Positions 44,705-53,043 of a stretch of DNA of 64,000 bases are shown in pieces. The stretch is from Micrococcaceae bacterium Sec5.1 (GTDB lineage: Bacteria > Actinomycetota > Actinomycetes > Actinomycetales > Micrococcaceae), in the NCBI GenBank assembly GCA_039636795.1, contig CP143430.1, positions 4,154,001 to 4,218,000 on the forward strand. The letters run 5' to 3'. Both the position numbers and the translations under genes were made by a program. The notes beneath the pieces were generated by a model that ran no database searches, had not been told where the DNA came from, and saw only the letters and a list, made by a program, of their open reading frames with translations. Position 1 is the first letter of the stretch; every line of letters begins with the position of its first letter.

Positions 44705-45409
44705 TTAGGACGTGCTTGCCAGTACGGCGTCAAAACGCTCCAGTGCTATCTCCGCGAGAACCGGCGACGGCAACAGCGGGGCCGTAACAATGTCCGCTCC
44801 AGCCTTGGCCAGCTGGTCGTGGAAGTATCCCGTTGCCAGCAGGTACGAGGCGATGAAAACCCTGCCGTTTGTCCCGTCTTTGGCGAGTTCGGCACGCAAG
44901 GAGGCGACGCCGTCGGGCACTGTTGGCTGCGCGCTGGCACCGTAGGCCACCCGCACCTTGTTCGGCAGCAGTTCTGCGAGGAGTCGCGCCTGCTCCTCGG
45001 AGTCCACCGACCCGTCCGGAAGGGACGATCCCGCGGCAGCCAGCAGCACGCCGTCGTTCTCCTTCAGCCCGGCGGCACGCAAATGAGTGGCAAGCAGCTC
45101 CGCCAAGCGCGGATCCGGACCCAGCGGCCTCGCGGCCACTACTTCCGGCCGGCTCTTGATCGCCTTGGGCACATCCACCTTGATGTGGAAGCCGGTACTC
45201 AGCAAAAGCGGCACGACGACGGCGGCAGTCCCCTCGGGCAGGCCCTCCACCACCCCGGACAGCTCAGGCTCTTGCACGTCCACGTAGGCCTCAAGGACCT
45301 GCAGGCCGGGACGCTGGGCTTCAATTTCTGCCATGACGCGGCGGATGGCGGCCTGGCCTTCGGCGTTGCGGGTTCCGTGGGCACAGGCGATCAAAACGGG
45401 GCTGTTCAT
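44705..45409 (-). CDS. Sirohydrochlorin chelatase (CbiX/SirB-like)
   Basis: A 234-residue chelatase-family protein with two tandem half-domains. The first starts LIACAHGTRNAEGQAAIRRV (His in the metal-binding position) and contains PLLLSTGFHIKVDVP. The second contains LLAAAGSSLPDGS and IASYLLATGYFHDQL, with a second histidine. It inserts iron into sirohydrochlorin to complete sirohaem for Sir. CysG at 25033 makes sirohydrochlorin, so the two complement each other. ATG 45409 is seven bases after TACGCT. It lies upstream of sir on the same strand with a 152-base gap. Confidence 0.88.
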   Translation of the reverse strand: MNSPVLIACAHGTRNAEGQAAIRRVMAEIEAQRPGLQVLEAYVDVQEPELSGVVEGLPEGTAAVVVPLLLSTGFHIKVDVPKAIKSRPEVVAARPLGPDPRLAELLATHLRAAGLKENDGVLLAAAGSSLPDGSVDSEEQARLLAELLPNKVRVAYGASAQPTVPDGVASLRAELAKDGTNGRVFIASYLLATGYFHDQLAKAGADIVTAPLLPSPVLAEIALERFDAVLASTS

Positions 45410-45472
45410 GGGAGCTAGCGTAACGTTGAGCCAGCACCTACTGAGAGTCGCAGGCAGAAAGAACCCGTCCAC

Positions 45473-46144
45473 TTGATTTCCATCGACATTGTCCTTCTGT
45501 GGCTTGACCTGGTCGGCGTGTTTTTCTTCGCGGTCTCGGGTTCGCTGCTGGCGGCCCGCAAACAATTCGACATCGTGGGTTCGGCGCTCCTGGCGTCCAT
45601 TGTGTCGCTGGGTGGCGGCGCGATTCGCGATGTCGTCATCAACGCCGGCCCGCCTGTGGCGTTCACGAACCCGGTTTATTTGATCCCACCCTTGCTCGCT
45701 GCGCTGCTGGTCTACTTCCTGTTTTCTTCCGTGCAGCGCTTCACGTCCCTGTTAACACTGTTCGACGCCGGCGGGTTGGCCCTGTTCTGCATCACCGGGA
45801 CGTTGAAGGCACTCACGGCCGGGATGAATCCCGTGGCTGCAATCCTCCTGGGAGTGACAACAGCAGTGGGCGGCGGCCTGTTGCGCGACATCACCGCCAA
45901 CGAGATTCCCACCCTTTTTGATGCCCGCGACATCTACGCGCTACCCGCTTTTGTGGGGGCTGGATTGACCACCCTGCTCTGGCACCTTGGCCTGTTCAGC
46001 GGGCTGACCGCATGCCTGGTGGCCGGCATTGTTTTTGCTTTCCGCGTCACAGCCTGGAGGCGTAGTTGGTATGTGCCCTTGGCCGTGCGCGGATGGCAGC
46101 GTGCAGGCACCGGGACGGGCGCAATTTCGGGTGCCCGCGATTAG
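45473..46144 (+). CDS. TRIC-type (UPF0126/YicG) cation channel family protein
   Basis: A 223-residue protein with about seven hydrophobic segments arranged as two related halves. Each half carries the family glycine motif: SLGGGAIRDVVI near residue 45 and AVGGGLLRDITANEIP near residue 130. These are bacterial homologues of the TRIC intracellular cation channels; their physiological cargo in bacteria is not established. The start is probably TTG 45473, since no ATG is near the first helix. It is divergent from the sirohydrochlorin chelatase gene. Confidence 0.87.
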   Translation: MISIDIVLLWLDLVGVFFFAVSGSLLAARKQFDIVGSALLASIVSLGGGAIRDVVINAGPPVAFTNPVYLIPPLLAALLVYFLFSSVQRFTSLLTLFDAGGLALFCITGTLKALTAGMNPVAAILLGVTTAVGGGLLRDITANEIPTLFDARDIYALPAFVGAGLTTLLWHLGLFSGLTACLVAGIVFAFRVTAWRRSWYVPLAVRGWQRAGTGTGAISGARD

Positions 46145-46145
46145 C

Positions 46146-46151
46146 TAGGAT
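46146..46151 (+). promoter_or_regulatory. Possible -10 element before the SUKH-like gene
   Basis: TAGGAT ends six bases before ATG 46158. The same bases include AGGA at eight bases, so a ribosome site is an alternative reading. Confidence 0.35.
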
Positions 46152-46157
46152 AAGAGC

Positions 46158-46580
46158 ATGACTGACATGTTCCTCGAGAAGTTCCGCGCGCTGGTCCCAA
46201 AGTATCTCGAGGATGAATGGCAGGAAGAAGACGGGCTCACCTCCGAGGAACTGGACGAGGCCCTCGCCGATCACTCCTTCACCATCCCGCTGGTTCTGCG
46301 CGAGTTCTACCTCGCCCTCGGTGGCTGCGAAGACCTCATGGAGGCGTATCACTACTTCTGGGATCCCGAGGAACTCGAGGTAGATGACGAAGGCTTCCTC
46401 ATGTTCCTCGAGGATGAAGAGGAACAATTCACCTGGGGCTTCCGCATTGCCGATGTCAGCATCCCGGACCCCATCGTGTGGCGCCGCAACAACGCCCGCG
46501 GCCAGTGGAAGAGCGAAGAAGGCACGTTCTCCGAGTTCGTCTTCGACATGTTCGAGTGGGCGTTCAACGACGAAGACTAG
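46158..46580 (+). CDS. Small acidic protein, probable SUKH (SMI1/KNR4) fold
   Basis: A 140-residue, very acidic soluble protein. IPLVLREFYLALGGCEDLMEAYHYFWDPEELEV (near residues 43-75) and the later EQFTWGFRIADVSIPDPIVWRRN (near residues 88-110) follow the SMI1/KNR4 pattern: a helix with a Phe/Tyr and Gly turn, then strands with a Trp and a Pro-rich loop. Bacterial SUKH proteins often act as immunity proteins against contact-dependent toxins, but no toxin gene is nearby and a housekeeping role is possible. It starts 13 bases after the TRIC gene and ends in a clear terminator. The fold is inferred from pattern only. Confidence 0.6.
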   Translation: MTDMFLEKFRALVPKYLEDEWQEEDGLTSEELDEALADHSFTIPLVLREFYLALGGCEDLMEAYHYFWDPEELEVDDEGFLMFLEDEEEQFTWGFRIADVSIPDPIVWRRNNARGQWKSEEGTFSEFVFDMFEWAFNDED

Positions 46581-46591
46581 GTTTTGACTGG

Positions 46592-46636
46592 CAGCCCCTG
46601 CGGCCCCGATTTGGGTGGCGTGGGGGCTGTTTTGTT
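46592..46636 (+). terminator. Terminator after the SUKH-like gene
   Basis: CAGCCCC (46592-46598) and GGGGCTG (46623-46629), followed by TTTTGTT. Confidence 0.7.
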
Positions 46637-46651
46637 GTGGCAGCTGTGCGG

Positions 46652-46738
46652 CCACCACCCACTTTGAATTTGGAACTGCCCTGACACGCCGCTTCCGGGG
46701 TGTGTCGCCGGAAAATTGGGGGTCAAAGTAGGTGGTTG
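46652..46738. repeat. Palindromic element, ACCCACTTTGA family (copy 1)
   Basis: CCACCACCCACTTTGA (46652-46667) pairs with TCAAAGTAGGTGG (46723-46735) across an interior that holds its own ACACGCC/GGGGTGTGT hairpin. A second copy with the same outer and inner pairing lies at 48012-48098. Confidence 0.8.
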
Positions 46739-46748
46739 CGGGACAAAC

Positions 46749-47618
46749 TCACGACGGCGGAACCCACGCAGGCGCGAACCTCGCCGGCACGAAGCGGCCA
46801 ACTTCCCTGTTGAACAGGACTGCCATGACTTCGGCGACCATCCTCTCCGGGTGATGAACGACGTCCACGTAGTAGTAATGGAGGCTCAATAGCCCTCTGC
46901 GCATGCCTGCGTTGTTCCTATACTGATCCTTCTTGACCTGTTTTCCCTCAAGGTGCGTGCCGCCGTCGAGTTCAACGATCAGGCATTCGTTTACTAAGCA
47001 GTCCACCTCCCCCACGCCCGGGATGTCCACGTGCATCTGGACCCTAAGACCTGCCCGGATGAAGTGGGTGTGCGCGAGTACTTCCAGGAGTGAGTCGGCC
47101 CGAGGCAGAACCAAGTCCAGGGTTTCCCGAACCTTGCCGTTCCTGTTGCCAGGGAGCTTTGATTCCAGGAAATCCTTGGAAAGGAGCGCCAAGCTGACCG
47201 CGCTCTGCACCATGACCAGCGCTTCGAGTTCAGGCAAACATCGGAGGGCGTGGATCAGGACATCGGCCACGCCCGCTATGGGCAGATACGAGTGGACTGG
47301 GTGCAGGCAGGCTCCGTGGTGGACTACACCCCGCCTCGCTTGTCCCGTGCTGCAGCTGAGATGGAGAGCGCCTGCGCCCACTAGGGTCCAGAGACCATAG
47401 AAGCGCGCTGCCGAGACGCAGGTAATTAAGCCGTCGGCTCGGAAGGCGGCAACGACGTCGGGGTCTGATGCCCGGGACATGTAGACCCCGCGATGAAGGC
47501 GATTGACTACTCCGTCCCTCACTGCCTTTGTGAGCATGCGGCGACTAAAACCCGCAGTCATCAGGGTGGACGTGGTTGCTACTCCACGCCGGCTTCGGAG
47601 GAAATTGTCGATGTCCAT
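46749..47618 (-). CDS. AbiEi-like winged-helix protein with DUF559/Vsr-type nuclease-like domain
   Basis: A 289-residue protein. Residues about 5-60 look like the AbiEi antitoxin winged helix (VATTSTLMTAGFSRRMLTKAVRDGVVNRLHRGVY). Residues about 170-280 look like a restriction-endonuclease fold of the DUF559/Vsr type, with Asp206 in EVDCLV and the Glu216-x-Asp218 pair in IVELDGG, then a THLEGKQVKKDQYRN helix. No AbiEii toxin gene is adjacent, so it is not a complete AbiE system. The function is unknown; DNA binding plus cleavage is possible. Base composition is somewhat less GC-biased than neighbours. A related gene lies at 55666-56619. Confidence 0.75.
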   Translation of the reverse strand: MDIDNFLRSRRGVATTSTLMTAGFSRRMLTKAVRDGVVNRLHRGVYMSRASDPDVVAAFRADGLITCVSAARFYGLWTLVGAGALHLSCSTGQARRGVVHHGACLHPVHSYLPIAGVADVLIHALRCLPELEALVMVQSAVSLALLSKDFLESKLPGNRNGKVRETLDLVLPRADSLLEVLAHTHFIRAGLRVQMHVDIPGVGEVDCLVNECLIVELDGGTHLEGKQVKKDQYRNNAGMRRGLLSLHYYYVDVVHHPERMVAEVMAVLFNREVGRFVPARFAPAWVPPS

Positions 47619-48188
47619 AGAGCCATGCTGAGTTCTTCCTGGCCTCTGCGATGGGCGCGAAGTCCCCTATGTGGATAACTGCCGCGTACCTCCCCCACCT
47701 GGTTTGGGGACCCTGAGGTTGTGACACACCCCGAATTCGGCCAGTCCCTTCCTCCCAAAAATCCGAAGTTAGTGGTGGAGGATCGGCGCTTGGTTGTAAA
47801 CCGCTCTGCGGGACCGCGAAAACCATTGACGCGAAGAGTTGCATATGTGACAGGATTGTCATAAGCTATTTACGGATCCACTAAATGCCTCCGGTGGGTC
47901 TGATGCGAACGGAGATTGTGGTCCCGGTTCGGTGCAGCGTATGACTCGTAACGTTGCAGCGAGCCGGGGCCATTCCGTTTTCCGGGGGACTAAAAGTTTG
48001 GGCGCGTACGGTCATCACCCACTTTGGTTCCGCCGATGGCACAACACACCGCAAGCACCGGCGTGTCACCACGCCCGCAGCCTCAAAGTGGGTCGTGAGG
48101 GTACACCAAGGCCCGGGCCCAAAATGTGGGGAACAACAAGCAGGCGCCCGGCCCACGAAGGTCCGGACGCCCGTCAAAAAAAGGGAAG
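47619..48188. other. 570-base gap without a convincing gene
   Basis: From 47640 to 47880 I see no gene, repeat or site I can support. From 48012 to 48098 lies the second copy of the ACCCACTTTGA palindromic element. A GC-rich hairpin (GGCGCCCGG 48143-48151 with CCGGACGCC 48163-48171) precedes the end of the polyprenyl synthase gene. Small open frames here have no family features. Confidence 0.5.
48012..48098. repeat. Palindromic element, ACCCACTTTGA family (copy 2)
   Basis: TCATCACCCACTTTG (from 48012) pairs with CAAAGTGGGTCGTGA (to 48098) with one mismatch. The interior holds ACACACCG/CCGGCGTGT, the counterpart of the inner hairpin in the copy at 46652. Confidence 0.8.
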
Positions 48189-49292
48189 CTAGCTGCTCCG
48201 GTCCACCACGGCATGCGCGAAGTTCGTCAGCGACGCCTTCACAACGCCCTCCGGCAACGGGGCCAGGGCAGCAACGGCCTCGGCGGACCACTGGCGGGCG
48301 ATCTTCCAGGATTCGGTAGTCACAGGGTGTTCGCGCAAACCAGCGACGGCATCGGCAAGCGCGGAATCCGATGTCAAGTCGCCGTCCACCAGTTTCAAGA
48401 GCGCAGCCGCTGACGAATCACCTGCAGCAGCATCGCGGCGCAGCAGCAGCACGGGCAGCGTGGGAACACCTTCGCGGAGGTCAGTGCCCGGAGATTTGCC
48501 GGACTTGACCTTCACGCCGGTGACATCGATGACGTCGTCGGCGAGCTGGAAGGCCACGCCAACCTTCTCGCCGTACTCAACCAGGAGGTCCTCGTACGTG
48601 GGATCGGCACCGGCGAAGATCGCGCCAAGTTGGCCGGAGGCTGCAACCAGGGATCCGGTCTTATCGGCGATGACGGACAGGTAGTGCTCTACGGCGTCTT
48701 CGTCCTCGCGCGGGCCGACTGTTTCGTGGAGCTGGCCGAGGCAGAGGCGTTCGAAGGTGCGGGCCTGGATGCCGAGTGCACGGGAGCCGAGCTCGGAGAC
48801 GAGGATGGAGGCGCGGGCAAAGATGAGGTCGCCGGTGAGGATGGCCACGGAGTTGCCCCACACTTCGTGGGCCGTCGGAGCGCCACGGCGGAACGGTGCG
48901 GAGTCCATGACGTCGTCGTGGTACAGGGTTGCCAAGTGCGTCAGTTCAACCACGACCGCCGCTTGCACAACCTCAGGACGTGAAGCATCTCCAAGGTGCG
49001 CGCACAGCAGAGTGAGCAGCGGTCGGATGCGCTTGCCGCCGGCTTCCACCAGGTGACGCGACGTTGCGTCAGCCAGGGGATCCGAGTTGGAGATGGCTTC
49101 GCGAAGCTTCTTTTCCACGCGGGCAAGGTTGGTGGTGATGGCTGGGCCGAGTTCGGCGTCGCCGGCGATGGCGGCAAAACCGGCGGGCAGCTGGAGGCCC
49201 GTTGCGATCGCGGCGGTGTGGGGGGCAGGCTCAACAGAGTCCGGCAGGCCGTGCCCGGCATGCGTCCAGCTGTGTTCGGCAGAGTTCGTCAC
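48189..49292 (-). CDS. Polyprenyl diphosphate synthase (menaquinone side chain)
   Basis: A 367-residue trans-prenyltransferase. The two aspartate motifs are complete: LYHDDVMDSAP (first DDxxD) and QLADDVIDVTG (second), with the GGKRIRPLLTLL substrate region before them. It makes the long isoprenoid tail of menaquinone. The start GTG 49292 lies six bases after TAGGGT, whose TAG is the stop codon of menJ. The gene follows menJ by nine bases, as the orthologues do in Mycobacterium tuberculosis (menJ next to grcC1). It may thus be transcribed both from upstream and from its own leaderless promoter. Chain length cannot be told reliably from sequence. Confidence 0.92.
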   Translation of the reverse strand: MTNSAEHSWTHAGHGLPDSVEPAPHTAAIATGLQLPAGFAAIAGDAELGPAITTNLARVEKKLREAISNSDPLADATSRHLVEAGGKRIRPLLTLLCAHLGDASRPEVVQAAVVVELTHLATLYHDDVMDSAPFRRGAPTAHEVWGNSVAILTGDLIFARASILVSELGSRALGIQARTFERLCLGQLHETVGPREDEDAVEHYLSVIADKTGSLVAASGQLGAIFAGADPTYEDLLVEYGEKVGVAFQLADDVIDVTGVKVKSGKSPGTDLREGVPTLPVLLLRRDAAAGDSSAAALLKLVDGDLTSDSALADAVAGLREHPVTTESWKIARQWSAEAVAALAPLPEGVVKASLTNFAHAVVDRSS

Positions 49293-49298
49293 GGCTTA

Positions 49299-49304
49299 AC
49301 CCTA
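49299..49304 (-). promoter_or_regulatory. Possible -10 element of the polyprenyl synthase gene
   Basis: TAGGGT on the minus strand overlaps the menJ stop codon and ends six bases before GTG 49292. Confidence 0.4.
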
Positions 49305-50645
49305 ACTAGTTGTTGCGGAAACCGCGGTGTCGGAGTCTGCCGCCTTAAAAGGACGGACAGAGGAAGTGTTGGACGTGGCAGGGGCGAGCATCTCAAGGAC
49401 GCGGATCACGCGGTCTTCGAAGCCCTTCGCAGACGGATCCGTGAGGTTGGCAAGCATGCGCACCACAAAGCGCATCAGCACCGGAATCGGCATACCTGTT
49501 CGCAGGGCAAGCTTCATCACGGCGGGCTTCCCGATTAAGGAAGCAAACATACGACCCAGCGTGAAGTGCGATCCCCACTGGTCCCGCACATAGTCCGCGT
49601 ACCGCGAAAGGTGGGCATCGGCGTCGTCGGCGGTCCAACCGGCGGAGGCCGAGCGTGATGCAGAGTCAATCAGGAACTCAGCCGCGAACCGGGCCGACTC
49701 CATCGCGTAGGAGATGCCCTCGCCGTTGAATGGGGACACCATGCCGCCGGCGTCACCCAGCAGGAGCAGCCCCGGCGAGTAGTGCGGCGTGCGGTTGAAG
49801 CCCATGGGCAGCGCCGCCCCGCGGATCTCCCCCACCTGGTTTTCGGGGATAAAGCCCCAGTCGGCGGGCATTCCGGCGGTCCATTCGCGCAGGACCTGCT
49901 TGTAGTCCAGCTTCCCGAATTCCTTGGAGGAGTTCAGGATGCCGAGGCCGACATTGGAGGTTCCATCACCGACGCCGAACACCCAGCCGTAACCGGGTAG
50001 CGGTTTGCCCGACTTGCCGGGGAGCTCCAGCCAGCCTTCCATCCAGTCGTCGTCGTGCCTCGGAGATGTGAAGTAAGTGCGCACGGCGACACCCAGGGGG
50101 CGGTCGTCACGCTTATGCATACCCAGCGACACGGCGGTTCGCGTGGAGTTGCCGTCCGCAGCGAGTACGACGTCGGCATGGAAGTCGCGCGTTTCGCCGG
50201 TCTTGCGTCCGGACTCGTCAAGGATGGATGCGCGTGCGCCGATGACCCGGCCGTCGTCGGACTGCAAAGCTGAAGTGACGCTGTGGTGTTCAAGCACGAC
50301 GGCGCCCGCGGCCTCCGCATGCCGGGCCAACGACTCGTCGAAGCCCAGGCGCGTCCGAATCAGTCCGTACGTGGGAAAGTCTGAAACCTCGGGCCAAGGC
50401 AGCTCAATGGTACGGCCGCCCGCAATGAGTCGAAGTCCCTTGTTCCGGCGCCAGCCCTCGGACTCAGCATGCGGCATTCCAAGCTTCTGGATCTCGCGGA
50501 CGGCGCGCGGTGTGAGACCGTCGCCGCAAACTTTTTCGCGGGGAAATGAGGTCTTTTCCAGGACCGTGACATCGATGCCGGCCTGGGCGAGGTAATACGC
50601 GGCGGTGGACCCAGCGGGCCCCGCGCCAACAATCAGTACTTTCAC
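49302..50645 (-). CDS. menJ: Menaquinone isoprenyl reductase (geranylgeranyl reductase family)
   Basis: A 447-residue FAD-dependent reductase that saturates one isoprene unit of the menaquinone tail. The FAD motif GAGPAGSTAAYYLAQ (residues 7-21), FPREKVCGDGLTPRAV near residue 38 and the second FAD site LLLGDAGGMVSPFNGEGISYAMES (near residue 290) are diagnostic of the geranylgeranyl-reductase family. Its place between menG and the polyprenyl synthase gene matches MenJ (Rv0561c) in mycobacteria, so the assignment to menaquinone rather than chlorophyll or archaeal lipids is firm. The start GTG 50645 follows AGGA at four bases. Confidence 0.9.
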   Translation of the reverse strand: MKVLIVGAGPAGSTAAYYLAQAGIDVTVLEKTSFPREKVCGDGLTPRAVREIQKLGMPHAESEGWRRNKGLRLIAGGRTIELPWPEVSDFPTYGLIRTRLGFDESLARHAEAAGAVVLEHHSVTSALQSDDGRVIGARASILDESGRKTGETRDFHADVVLAADGNSTRTAVSLGMHKRDDRPLGVAVRTYFTSPRHDDDWMEGWLELPGKSGKPLPGYGWVFGVGDGTSNVGLGILNSSKEFGKLDYKQVLREWTAGMPADWGFIPENQVGEIRGAALPMGFNRTPHYSPGLLLLGDAGGMVSPFNGEGISYAMESARFAAEFLIDSASRSASAGWTADDADAHLSRYADYVRDQWGSHFTLGRMFASLIGKPAVMKLALRTGMPIPVLMRFVVRMLANLTDPSAKGFEDRVIRVLEMLAPATSNTSSVRPFKAADSDTAVSATTS

Positions 50646-50667
50646 GTCGTCCTAAATGAGTGGCACG

Positions 50668-51438
50668 TCAGCTGGGCTGGCTGCCGGACCGGCGCGGCTT
50701 GATCTGGCGTCGAAGCTTGGCCACGGGAACACTTTCTCGGTGCTCGGCCGGCTTCTGCGCGCGGTGTACGGCAACGATGCCGCCGCTGAGGTTGCGGTAG
50801 GTGATGTCTGTCCAGCCTGCTTCGCTGAGCCACTGCGCCAGGTGGTCCTGATCCGGCCAGGCGCGGATGGATTCGGCGAGGTACACGTACGCATCCGGGT
50901 TGGAGGAGACCTTGGTGGCGATGGCCGGGAGGGCTCGCATCAAGTATTCGGTGTAGAGGTTGCGCCACAGCGGCACCACGGGGTGCGAGAACTCGGCGAT
51001 GACCAGCCGGCCGCCCGGTTTGGTGACGCGCAGCATTTCCTCGAGGGCTTTGCGCGGTTCAACAACGTTCCGCAGGCCGAAGGAAATGGTGGAAGCGTCA
51101 AAGCTGCTGTCCGCGAACGGCAGGTTGGTGGCGTCTCCGGCGATGAAGTCGATGTCCGGGCGGCGTCGTTTGCCCACTTTGAGCATGCCCAGGGAGAAGT
51201 CGCAGGCCACAACATTCACGCCGGCATCGGCGTAGGGCTCACTTGAGGTGCCCGTTCCAGCGGCGAGGTCCAGGACCTTCTGGCCCACCTTCACATCCAT
51301 GGCATCCACCACGATCCGGCGCCACCGACGCGTCTGCCCCATGGAGAGGACGTCATTCACGACGTCGTATTTGGGGGCGACATCGTCAAACATCGTCGCA
51401 ACTTCGTCCGGACGCTTTTCCAAGGATGCTCGGTTCAC
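50668..51438 (-). CDS. menG: Demethylmenaquinone methyltransferase
   Basis: A 256-residue SAM-dependent methyltransferase of the UbiE/MenG family; it adds the final C-methyl group of menaquinone. [29 protein letters not shown] at the start, the SAM motif [12 protein letters not shown] (near residue 56) and [28 protein letters not shown] are diagnostic. The basic C-terminal tail is ordinary variation. The start GTG 51438 sits six bases after GACAAT, a weaker match to the leaderless pattern. It is divergent from menF and followed after 22 bases by menJ. Confidence 0.94.
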   Translation of the reverse strand: MNRASLEKRPDEVATMFDDVAPKYDVVNDVLSMGQTRRWRRIVVDAMDVKVGQKVLDLAAGTGTSSEPYADAGVNVVACDFSLGMLKVGKRRRPDIDFIAGDATNLPFADSSFDASTISFGLRNVVEPRKALEEMLRVTKPGGRLVIAEFSHPVVPLWRNLYTEYLMRALPAIATKVSSNPDAYVYLAESIRAWPDQDHLAQWLSEAGWTDITYRNLSGGIVAVHRAQKPAEHRESVPVAKLRRQIKPRRSGSQPS

Positions 51439-51529
51439 CCTGCAATTGTCTCAGACATTCAGCCGACTTTGCTGCGCTGTAGAACTCGGCTCAGGTTCTG
51501 GCGGCACGCGGGAGTACTGTTGTTCCATC

Positions 51530-52885
51530 ATGACGAGCACGCTCCGTACCTTGACAGTCCCCCTCGATGTCGAATCATCCTCCGGGGGGCTGCCGTCGTT
51601 TCTGGTCCGGGACGACGTCCTCTGCTGGTCACGCCGCGAGGCCGGTCTGGTGGGCTATGGCGAGCTGACCCGCTTCAACGTCTCAGGCCCGGAGCGTTTC
51701 CTTGAGGCCGATATCTGGTGGCGGCACCTTATTCTTGAGGCCGAGATCACCGATCAGGTGGACATTCCAGGCACTGGTCCGGTGGCGTTCGGCTCGTTCG
51801 CTTTTTCCAAGATGTCCCCGCACGTTTCCCGGCTGATCGTCCCGGAGATGGTGGTTGGCATCCGCGATGGCCGCGCCTGGGCCACCCAATTAGCGTTCGA
51901 CGACGTCGAGCTCACCGAGGCGGGCGTCCTCGCCGCCCTGGACCGCTGGCTCACTGAGCCCGAGCCAAACGGCGACGGCTCAGCGGCAGGAGCGTCCGAC
52001 GTCGGGCTGTCACCTGACGCTTTTTCGCCCAACGGCGCGGCTGGTTACCTCAGCCGCGGTTCCCTGAGCGAAACGGATTGGATGGAGGCCGTCTCCAATG
52101 GAGTGGCGGAAATCCGCACCGGCAAGCTGGAGAAACTGGTGTTGGCGCGCGACGTCGTAGCCAACCTTCCTGCCGGCGTGAACGCTGCGGAGGTGCTTCG
52201 CCAGCTGGCGGCACGGTACCGGGAATGTTGGACGTACGGTGTTGACGGCCTGGTGGGTGCGACGCCGGAAATGCTGATCCAGGTGGAGGGCCGCACGGCC
52301 CAGGCCCGCGTGCTGGCCGGAACGTTGGATCGGCGCGACGCCGAAGGTGTAGACGGATCCCCCATGGCGTACGCCGAGCGTGTACTGGCCGGATCTGAGA
52401 AGCAGCGCCACGAGCACGAGATCGCGATTGATTCGCTGACCCGCCAGCTGGCGCCGTTTTCCGAGGCGATGAACTCCCATAGCGAGCCCTTCATTCTGGA
52501 ACTGCCGAACGTGTGGCATCTGGCCTCGGATGTCAAGGCTGAGCTGGCCGATATCGAAGGTCATGTGCCCACATGCTTGGCCTTGATCAACGCCCTTCAT
52601 CCGACTGCCGCCGTGTGCGGAACACCTACCTTGGTTGCCGGTGCGCTGATCCGAAAACTGGAGCATCTGGACCGTGGCCCGTACGCCGGTCCGGTGGGTT
52701 GGCTTGATGCTGCCGGGAATGGCGAGTGGGGCATCGCTTTGCGCGGCGCGGTCATCGAGGACGCCAACACGGTGCGCCTTTACGCGGGTTGCGGGATTGT
52801 GGAGGGTTCGCAGCCGGAGGCTGAGCTTGCCGAGACCTGGGCTAAATTCCGGCCGATGCTTGAGTCCCTGGGCATCCAGCGCTGA
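51530..52885 (+). CDS. menF: Isochorismate synthase
   Basis: A 451-residue chorismate-binding enzyme that isomerises chorismate to isochorismate, the first committed step to menaquinone. The C-terminal chorismate domain (residues about 180-450) has KLEKLVLARDVVANL, the ATPEMLIQVEGRTAQARVLAGT segment, HEHEIAIDSLTRQLAPFSE and HPTAAVCGTPTLVA. The active-site residues for isochorismate synthases (Lys in the LEKLVLAR region, Glu in the C-terminal AGCGIVEGS) are present. The start ATG 51530 has no ribosome site. TACTGT ends nine bases upstream, so the leader is probably only a couple of bases. A longer open frame from 51248 is the shadow of menG. Confidence 0.93.
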   Translation: MTSTLRTLTVPLDVESSSGGLPSFLVRDDVLCWSRREAGLVGYGELTRFNVSGPERFLEADIWWRHLILEAEITDQVDIPGTGPVAFGSFAFSKMSPHVSRLIVPEMVVGIRDGRAWATQLAFDDVELTEAGVLAALDRWLTEPEPNGDGSAAGASDVGLSPDAFSPNGAAGYLSRGSLSETDWMEAVSNGVAEIRTGKLEKLVLARDVVANLPAGVNAAEVLRQLAARYRECWTYGVDGLVGATPEMLIQVEGRTAQARVLAGTLDRRDAEGVDGSPMAYAERVLAGSEKQRHEHEIAIDSLTRQLAPFSEAMNSHSEPFILELPNVWHLASDVKAELADIEGHVPTCLALINALHPTAAVCGTPTLVAGALIRKLEHLDRGPYAGPVGWLDAAGNGEWGIALRGAVIEDANTVRLYAGCGIVEGSQPEAELAETWAKFRPMLESLGIQR

Positions 52886-52934
52886 ATCTGGGATCTCAGA
52901 CTGGGACTCGCAGGGGGCGCTTGCATATTCGCTA

Positions 52935-53014
52935 AACTAGTTATCCAATAGTGAAACTTAGTTTCCTGTGATGCACATCTCAGGTTCGGCGCTACACTAA
53001 AACCGACTTAGTTC
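52935..53014 (+). promoter_or_regulatory. Three related AACT(T)AGTT sites before the amino-acid ABC operon
   Basis: AACTAGTT (52935-52942), GAAACT-T-AGTTTC (52953-52965, perfect inverted repeat) and GACTTAGTTC (53005-53014). A -10-like TACACT is at 52993-52998, so the sites surround a promoter. They look like binding sites for one regulator; its identity is unknown. Confidence 0.5.
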
Positions 53015-53043
53015 AGCATCCACTGCAACAAAAGGTAAAAAAC

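Noticed and set aside
42768..44708. 646-codon open frame antisense to sir
   Set aside because: It is the GC-driven shadow of sir; its protein is Gly/Val/Asp/Arg-rich with no domain.
46158..47618. Toxin-antitoxin pair formed by the SUKH-like and AbiEi-like genes
   Set aside because: The genes are convergent, separated by a terminator and a palindromic element, and neither resembles an AbiEii toxin.
47881..48291. Small cysteine-rich protein in the gap before the polyprenyl synthase gene
   Set aside because: The open frame overlaps a palindromic element and the end of the synthase gene and shows no plausible start site.
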